Under the pieces are notes generated by a model, which was not told the DNA's origin, did no database searches, and saw only the letters and a list, made by a program, of their open reading frames with translations. Below, piece by piece: positions 57,265-64,000 of a stretch of DNA of 64,000 nt (the first letter of the stretch is position 1; every line of letters starts with the position of its first letter). The stretch comes from Hygrocybe punicea (taxonomy: Eukaryota; Basidiomycota; Agaricomycetes; Agaricales; Hygrophoraceae). A program made the position numbers and the translations under genes. The stretch is from positions 2,666,001 to 2,730,000 of the forward strand of contig OY744462.1 in NCBI GenBank assembly GCA_963556145.1, read 5' to 3'.

Positions 57265-60200
57265 CTAAACCTTTTGCCACAACAAAGGAACATTCATCGG
57301 CTTTAACATCTCCTGCCGCCAAGCTTCCCAATCCAGATCACCCTGACGTTTCCGGTCGACCTCCTTGAGCTGTTTAGCGGTCGGGAAGTGAGCGTGGAGG
57401 ATCAATCGGTACTGAGACGTGCCGCGATGTTGTCGGATATACATGGTGTTGTGTCCGAGCTCTAGGAAGGGAGAGACATCCACGAGATTATCCGGCGTTA
57501 CCTGGGATTCCATATTCTGGTGTCAGTTGTACGTTTTCTTGGAACACGAGTCCTCATACCACGAAGGGAGGAGATAACGGGAGCGTATGCCTGCCTTCGT
57601 CGTACTTGACGTTAATGACTAGTCCACCTGTCGTTGGCCAGGATGAACCTAACAACGTGATTTCCTCTGGAGATGGTTCTTCCGATTCCCTTTCTTCTTC
57701 GCAGGGGTAGCACGCAAGGGATAAACATAAACAACCGCTCACGTCCCTTGACAATATAAATTGCATTTGTTCAAAACCACGACGTAGATAGGAAAATATC
57801 TACGCACTCAGTCGTGTTGTTCCTGTTGTTCCATTTGGATATGAGGGAAAATAAGTCTTGGTCTATGGTGAATTCAATGGTGATCATATCTTTGTCTGCC
57901 AAACCTCGCTGAATAATTATGGCGACCATTTCGGGACCGAATACTATCAAATGAATGTTAGTCAGTTCTTGAAGTAAGTGGTGAACGCACAGTTCTTTGT
58001 AGTCAAGGCATTGGTATGGATAGGCAGGTCGGGGGGATGTACTCCAGGGGAGGGCTGTGGAACAAGCATCGTCGGGTTATTGTGGTCAGTCAACAACTGT
58101 TCGCCGTTAACCATTGGCTGAATATCTTCCGCGGAGCCCTCGATCTGGTGTTGAACCGAATGGGTTTCAAGGGGTTCAGCGATGTTAGGAGACTGCAACC
58201 TTTCCACGTTCGTACTCTGTTCTTCGGTACCTTGGTCATTGCATTGACCGGGGTTGACATTGACATCAACCTCCATACGCGTGTCATCAATGAACTCGGG
58301 CTGCATGTCGACCTGAACCTAGATATGTAACGTGAGAGTTGAAGTCTCGTTATTGGTAGCGAAGAAAACTTGCAGGAGGTTGTCCATCACCCACCAGCAT
58401 TGCTGCAGGGATCCCACCCAACACAACGTCACATTCCATCGCACATTCGGTCAGTTCACCGGAGTGATCTTCTACGAGTGGTGAAGGATCTACGTCTATG
58501 ACAATTGGAGAGTGGGTCATTGCATCTTCGTCCTGGTCAGCGCTTTGTGAATCGGCATGATCCATAGTAATCGAAGTTTCCGAGGTCAATAAAATATCCT
58601 TGTCAGCTGGGTTCTTCAGTTCCCTCCCTTCCGTGGCGACGCCTACGGCTGGATCGGGTCCGTGATCGGGTGTAAGTAACTTGTCAATGGCAGAAATTGA
58701 TGGGTCGGAACTCTCGGAGGGCCCTAGCTCAGGCCCGTCTCCGAGCACAGCAGGGGCAAGCAATAGCTGGGTTGCGTGATCGGGTGTAAGTGAGGTTCCA
58801 ATGGCAGAAATGGGTGAGGCTAAATTATCTGAGGGCCCTAGCTCAAGTCGATCTTGGAGCACAACAGCAGGGTCAAGCAACAGCTGAGTGGCAGAACCCA
58901 GTGTGACTGGCGCATCTGAGCAGTCCGGTTGAGGAACAATTTCAATTCCAACAACAGGCGCAAGCAACTCCTCGGCGGAGGGAACCGGTATAACGGAAAC
59001 GTCTGAGACGCTTGAATCCGAAACATCTTGTTGTCCAGCGTCGGCGGAACGGTGGATATCAGGGTTCACTTTCCCAGAAGAACGTTCTGTGACGTCTCGC
59101 GTGCCGGTGAATATCGGGTCGGCGCTGTCGCCTCGCGCTGTAGTGGGGATGTCCGCAGAGGAATATGTGGGCTCTGCGTGTTCTGCGGGTTCTTGGTTAA
59201 GCACCACTGGTTTCAAGGAAGATCCTAGATTGTCAAGCTCTGGATCTGACTGCATGGGTAAAAGTAGTGATAAATGCGACATGATGACGGAGAGTTGACA
59301 AATAAACCTACAACAGTGAGGCTTTTAGAACGGACTTCTTCCGATGCTTCGATGATTTGATGTATCGACTGGAAGGATGAACGTCAGGTTGCCTGTTATT
59401 GGTCAAGAAAAACGCTGAAGTCCTCACCATGTCGATGCCGTCGTCGCATCTGGTTTGTCTGATTTCTTCAGTAGCAGCGGGAATAACCTGAGGAGCGGTA
59501 GAGTTTTGACCATCATCCGAAGATGGGGTTATCGTCTGCGGCTTTTCTGACCTTCCAGAACAACTCGCTTCACACTGGGTTTTCTGGTCTAGAATGACAT
59601 TGTCCAGTAGGGGTAAAGTTGGAGGTAGATTCGGTTCAACGCTTTCCATTGCTATATGACGTGAAAGACTGGACGTCTCGATAACTTCCATCGCAATCTC
59701 CGAAGGTACTGTCGAAACAGAGGACATTGCGGCGGGTTCGAAGTTTGCAGGTACAGCTGGGGAAGTGGGTTCGAGAACGGTTTTTGCTTCAGGCTGTGCC
59801 AAGGCAACTGGCCCAGACGCTAAGAGGGATGATTGTCCGCCGAAGTCATTGAGGGAGTCAGTTGGATTTGAGACCAAAGGCCCAGGATTCGGTATATTCT
59901 TGCCCTTGTCTCTGTCCTTGCTTTTATACCACTCTAGATCGGCAACCAGGAATTCCGCATAGTTGGCAGTACTCTTCCTCTTTTTCTTCGCTTTCGGTTT
60001 GGCGGGTGCACTCGTGGACGATTCGACAGACTTGACCTGTGTGGACGGAGCGTCTGCAACTGAAGAGGGGTTCGTTATTCCGGAAATGTTGTGGTCAGTA
60101 GGAAGCGGACAAGAAGGAGCCGTAGGGAGGATGTGAGGCGGTACTTGAGTCTTTGTGGGTGCAAGATCCAGTAACAGAGAGAAAGTCATTGGCAAGTTTA

Positions 60201-60364
60201 AATACGGGGTTAAACGATGGACAGAAGAAATACTTTCAAAATCAACATACTGGATCATTCGGACTCGTCTTCGCGGGAATGGATGACGCAGGGAAATTCT
60301 TGGTATGTGACGCGCCTTGATGCATAACAAGTGCAGAAGCCAGGGACGAAGAGCTGGCATGCAT
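57265..60364 (-). CDS. Large, mostly disordered protein of unknown function
   Basis: The ATG read from 60364 gives MHASSSSLASALVMHQGASH. A GTATGT...AAAG intron leads to TQVPPHILPTAPSCPLPTDH. The main exons (59308-60165 and 58350-59282) encode Ser/Pro/Asp/Glu-rich sequence. They contain a short ordered basic stretch (KPKAKKKRKSTANYAEFLV, ADLEWYKSKDRDKGKN) and repeated phrases such as LTPDHATQLLLAPAVL. The C-terminal third is more ordered: MVAIIIQRGLADKDMITIEF, SWPTTGGLVINVKYDEGRHT and then DVSPFLELGHNTMYIRQHRG with QYRLILHAHFP. This beta-rich block is the part most likely to be conserved. Roughly 950 residues. I do not recognise it. Confidence 0.65.
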
Positions 60365-60716
60365 TGAACCTGGCGCGTTTGCAATTGACAGATGGTGTAA
60401 ACTAGTACCAGAGCTGAAAGTTTACAACAACCGGAAGATCAGCAAGAACAACAATAGCTACATTTAAAGGCTATTCACTTGATCGGCGTCGGATACATCA
60501 CACTAGAAGGGACGACGTGTTGAGCAAACGGCGCGACATGAGTGGAGCCATTCCTATTTATGCCATGCACAAGCACAAGCACCCGATCTTAAAGAAAAAG
60601 GATATTAAAAACCCCGCTGGTGGTTGCATCGCGCCGACGTGGCCGCACCTTGGGAGCCCGGTTCATTAAAGAAGTGGGTGTGGGGTATCACCTCTCGAAC
60701 GAGACGAAAGTACACT

Positions 60717-61120
60717 TCAACCCAAGGGTTGAAGACAGAAGGATGTGTGTTCTTGGCGCCAATTTCTCTGCGAAGGGTCGATTGAGCTATCTAGAATTGG
60801 ATGAGTGATGATGAAGGTGAATTCGAAGTAGTAAAGTGCGGGGCCCACCTCGAGGAGCTCCAATATCTGGTTGTGAAAAAAAAAATCAGTTTGGTTTTTT
60901 TTTGGCGACGCGCTGATGAGGAATATATATCTTGAAATCAGCTTCACCTGTTGAGGCTCACCTTTGGCCTCGCAGCCGTGTAGTATGCTCTTTCTGACTT
61001 GAGCCAAGCCCCGAACTTGTCCGCAAAGCGAGTGTAAGTCTGGAGATCGAGTGAAGACAGCTTTTGTGCATAAGTTTCCAAGACCTTTTCGTTGTTGGCG
61101 ATGGCGTCTCCAGAATTCAT
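60717..61120 (-). CDS. Small spliced gene of unknown function
   Basis: The ATG read from 61120 gives MNSGDAIANNEKVLETYAQK, then LSSLDLQTYTRFADKFGAWL and KSERAYYTAARPK. A GTGAGC...CCAG intron, a short exon ILELLE and a second intron (GTGGGC...GCAG) follow, then RNWRQEHTSFCLQPLG and a stop. That gives about 75 helical residues. An alternative reading of the last exon in another frame (IGAKNTHPSVFNPWVEVYF) is longer and looks more protein-like, ending near 60610; it needs a different junction. Divergent from TMA7 over 114 bp. No family recognised. Confidence 0.45.
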
Positions 61121-61234
61121 GGTGCAGCCTGTCGACTTACTCAGGCTCGTAGAAGGGCGATCTGTTGTCGCAATAGAGCTCGGCAGTGAGCAGTCTTTCA
61201 TCTCCGCCTGGACTTATCATACAACTTGGCCCTC

Positions 61235-61650
61235 ATGTCCTCAAGACAAGGCGGAAAGCTCAAGCCTCTCAAGGTTGAGACTGATCCTCTACTCCTACTT
61301 CTAACGGTCCTTCATGCTCTTCTACTGTAAAGGCTCCAAAGAAAGAAAAAGCGGAAGAAACAGAAGAGGAAAAAGCTTTCAAGGAAAAGCAGAAGGCTGA
61401 CGCTGCTGCCGCCAAGCTGGCTAAAGAAAGAGGCAAGTCCGAATTGATGTCGTTCAGGACGTCTGACCTACTAAGAAGACCTTTCATGAAGCTTTGAAGG
61501 GTGGGTCACACCGTCCCGTCTCGATCTCGGCCATTCTTACTTTCATGTTGTAGGCGGTCCCCTTAGTGGCAGCAGCGGCATCAAGAAGTGAGTTGCCGTC
61601 AACTGTGTGTTCCTCAGACCTGAATTCCTGTTAGGTCTGGCAAGAAGTAG
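61235..61650 (+). CDS. TMA7: Translation machinery-associated protein Tma7
   Basis: Tiny conserved ribosome-associated protein. Five exons reproduce the family end to end: 61235-61273 (MSSRQGGKLKPLK), 61333-61432 (APKKEKAEETEEEKAFKEKQ, KADAAAAKLAKER), 61492-61500, 61554-61587 (GGPLSGSSGIKK) and 61635-61650 (SGKK). It is about 65 residues, as elsewhere. Exon 3 is only nine nucleotides and supplies ALKG with its neighbours. The intron before it starts with GC (AGAG then GCAAGT), a standard GC-AG context. Because exon 2 can be read onward into the GC donor, automated gene models may truncate this gene. Confidence 0.92.
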
Positions 61651-62023
61651 GCAGCAACAGAGTTGCCAGTACGCTGGCGTAGAGATCTTGCTCCGTCGGT
61701 AGCCCCGCGCACTCAAGGCTGTACTTTGTCCTCGTTGTTTGTCTCTACTGAACAATGTCATCGAAGCCCATCGCTTTTCACGAATGCCAGTTGAGCAATG
61801 TTGACTCGGATACGTTACCACATAGCGACTGTAGCGTTTGTACCACCCAATATTGTGACTGTTCACCATCGATGAAGCTGACGCTGAAGAAGTAATTAAT
61901 CTCGAGAACGTTCTACGAGATATCTCTGTAAATCAGACATCGCCTCAGTACCAACCGTGAGCTTTCCCTTTGAAAGACCTGAATTTCTGGTGTTGCGGTA
62001 AAGCCGTGCAAACAGAAGGTGTG
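61651..62023. other. Intergenic, 5' region of the striatin gene
   Basis: A 45-codon plus-strand ORF at 61756-61893 is Cys-rich (HSDCSVCTTQYCDCSPSMK) but has no recognised relatives. It could be an upstream ORF in the striatin leader. No RNA gene seen. Confidence 0.4.
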
Positions 62024-64000
62024 ATGCTCAACACCGTGACGGCTCCAGTCCCACCAACCCTGCAGAATCAAACCCACAACCAACCGCCCTCCATCCGGAT
62101 TCCCATGTTGGGTCATTTGCAAGGTCTGCAGCCCAATAATCAGCAGCAAAACCTACAGCAGCCCCCGTCACAGCAGCAGCAACAACAGCAACAACAGCAG
62201 CAGTCACAGCAAGGTGGTCCACAGAGTAATATTCCTCCGCCGCCCCCTCAGAATGGCCAAGACTTTACGCTATCCAGTGTTCTTCATTTTCTGCAAACGG
62301 AATGGAGGAGATATGAACGCGACCGTAACGAATGGGAGATCGAGAGGGCGGAGATGAGGGCGAGGCTTTACTTTTTCTTCACCATACACTGCAAATTTTT
62401 CTAATCTTATTTACAGGCACGCATTGCTCTCCTTGAAGGGGAACGGCGCTCTTTTGAAAATGTAAAACTCGACCTTATGCGTCGAATAAAAATGCTCGAG
62501 TACGCTCTCCGAATGGAGCGGTACGTCCTCCGTCCACCAAGTTGTCATACAAAACATTGATCTGTTTCCAATCCCAGCTCAAAGCAGCTCACACAGCCAA
62601 CCTCGCAATCAGTTCCACCCGCTAAACTTCTCTCTCTCCAATCCCACGCTGCGTCATCTTCACAAAAAGATGAAAAGGAAGATAGCAGTGGGAGTTCACC
62701 GAGAAGCGAGGGTATACGTTTATCAGGTTAGCCACGACTAGCCCCTTCTAACGGTTCCACCCTTTGCAGATTCCCCACTGCCCCCAGATCGTATGGTCAA
62801 TGGCGCTAGGCCAAATTCGATCGCAGGCACCAACGCACCTCCTGGTGCACCACATGCCGGCCTAAGTAAACCTCCGCCAGGCCGGGACCCAAAGAGCAGA
62901 GCGAGAAGTCGAGAATACCTGAAACAGTGCGTACATCAATCACGCTCCTCTCCGTCTCGGCACTGTGCCCTATCCAATCCTGAGAAAATATCACAGATGT
63001 CTTCAGGAAATATCATATTTGACCTCCCCTCAGGCGATGAACCCATTACCAAACCGACCATTACTTAACAACACTTCCCTACCTCTCACCCTACCCAACG
63101 TTCCTTCCTTCGAGCAAATGGCCTACAATGGCCGGCCACGGAAAGTCATGCCAGAGGCCGGCAAAGACTTTCCTATATTAAACGGCATCGGGCTGATTTC
63201 CGGTCCGTCGTCCGCGCCAGCAGCCCCTGGTGGACCTCTGGAACGCAATAATCCAATGGGTTCTGTAATGCTACAACAACAGCTACAACCACAACAACAT
63301 CACAACCTTGGACACCTGCAAACTCAACAACCCGACAAGGACAAAGAGTCTGAATCAGAACCTCAACAGCTCACAGCTATCTTCCGACCCGACGACGCGG
63401 GCGAATGGAAGGAGAAGCTGAGGTTGTCTCATGAAGCGCAAGCCAGAATTGAACGACTAAGCTCGAGTTTACTGGGTGGTGGTGGAGCGAACTCATGGGA
63501 CAGGCGGCGAGAAGACGAAGACGAAGTGAAGGACGAGGAACCAGATGTCGAAGACGAAGACTCGAGCGTGGTCGGTGAAAGCGATGGTAGCAAAGTGTGG
63601 AGAGCCAAGCGAACACTTCGCAAGTCAGTCGCCGTTCAAATCCGTTTATCTCAAAGGCACTGATTTTGTGAATAGTCATCTGGATGCTGTGCGTGCGGTA
63701 GCGTTCCATCCCAACGAATTATGCCTGGCCACGGGTGGAGACGACTGTACGGTGAAAATCTGGCGGATGGACGTAGCCAGCCTCGCGTCTTCCGGGTATG
63801 TTTATTTACTTTCCTTCTGTCGCTTACGCCAAGCCTCTGTATTTAAATAGCGCGCGTCCAACAACTGAAGTCGAGCCTCAGCTAACGCTTCGGGGCCACT
63901 CAGCGGCCATCACCCGACTGATTCATGCTCCATCAAAACAATTGCTTTACTCGGCCTCACTAGATTCCTCTATCCGAGTATGGGCCTTGCCTGCAACGTC
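62024..64000 (+). CDS. FAR8: Striatin-family WD40 scaffold (STRIPAK), 3' end outside window
   Basis: Scaffold of the STRIPAK phosphatase-kinase complex, which governs hyphal fusion and fruiting in fungi. The ATG at 62024 gives [11 protein letters not shown], a poly-Gln tract coded by CAG/CAA at about 62170-62210, and PPPPPQ. Then comes the striatin N-terminal helix [20 protein letters not shown] with the coiled coil [35 protein letters not shown] Ser/Pro linker follows, then [20 protein letters not shown]. Further on is an acidic region ([19 protein letters not shown]). The first WD40 repeats are [20 protein letters not shown] with DDCTVKIW, and [15 protein letters not shown] with [13 protein letters not shown]. 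Several introns lie between these blocks. The gene runs off the window inside the beta propeller. Confidence 0.9.

Overview
The window is nuclear DNA from a filamentous basidiomycete, most likely a mushroom-forming agaricomycete. Genes are short-spaced, lie on both strands and are cut by many 45-65 bp GT-AG introns with CT-rich acceptors. The recognisable proteins are single-copy fungal housekeeping genes: FACT Spt16, Pol III Rpc82, proteasome beta-4, Bmt2, Mbf1, gamma-tubulin, TRAPPC13, Vma13, mL46, Nuc1, Ede1, a UBE2C-type E2, Tma7 and striatin. Exons were joined by hand from splice consensus and family conservation. Outer gene limits are therefore firmer than internal exon limits.

Left arm, 1-17238: end of a membrane protein, SPT16, a calcineurin-like phosphoesterase, RPC82, the proteasome subunit, a long acidic unknown protein, a gene-poor gap, a 5'-nucleotidase-family protein and the rRNA methyltransferase BMT2. 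Several pairs are divergent over 140-230 bp (SPT16/phosphoesterase, RPC82/PRE1).

Accessory island, about 17247-32071: a roughly 610 bp inverted duplication, with a small spliced ORF in each arm, brackets about 13.6 kb of nested mobile DNA. A Tc1/mariner-type transposase gene is split by a 1672 bp solo LTR with a perfect 5 bp target duplication (CTCGG). Next comes a 137 bp tandem array hosting a TA-flanked MITE, then a host-like gene of unknown function split by a complete 6366 bp LTR element. That element has 1658 bp LTRs at both ends, a CCTCC target duplication, and no recognisable gag or pol. The split gene also has an in-frame TGA where a tryptophan is expected. All three LTR copies carry a 56-codon ORF for a single-pass membrane peptide. 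Its differences between LTR lineages fall mostly at third codon positions (11 of 15), while the sequence after its stop does not show this. I regard this as the most interesting signal in the window.

Right arm, 32364-64000: a tetraspanin-like protein, MBF1, gamma-tubulin, an FG nucleoporin, TRAPPC13, V-ATPase subunit H, mL46, mitochondrial nuclease, an RRM/R3H protein of the Pin4/Cip type, EDE1, a UBE2C-type E2, a large disordered unknown protein, a small unknown gene, TMA7 and the 5' part of a striatin gene that runs off the window. Unusual splicing is seen here: a 2-nt micro-exon in MBF1, and a GC-AG intron plus 9-nt micro-exon in TMA7. No rRNA, tRNA or CRISPR was recognised.
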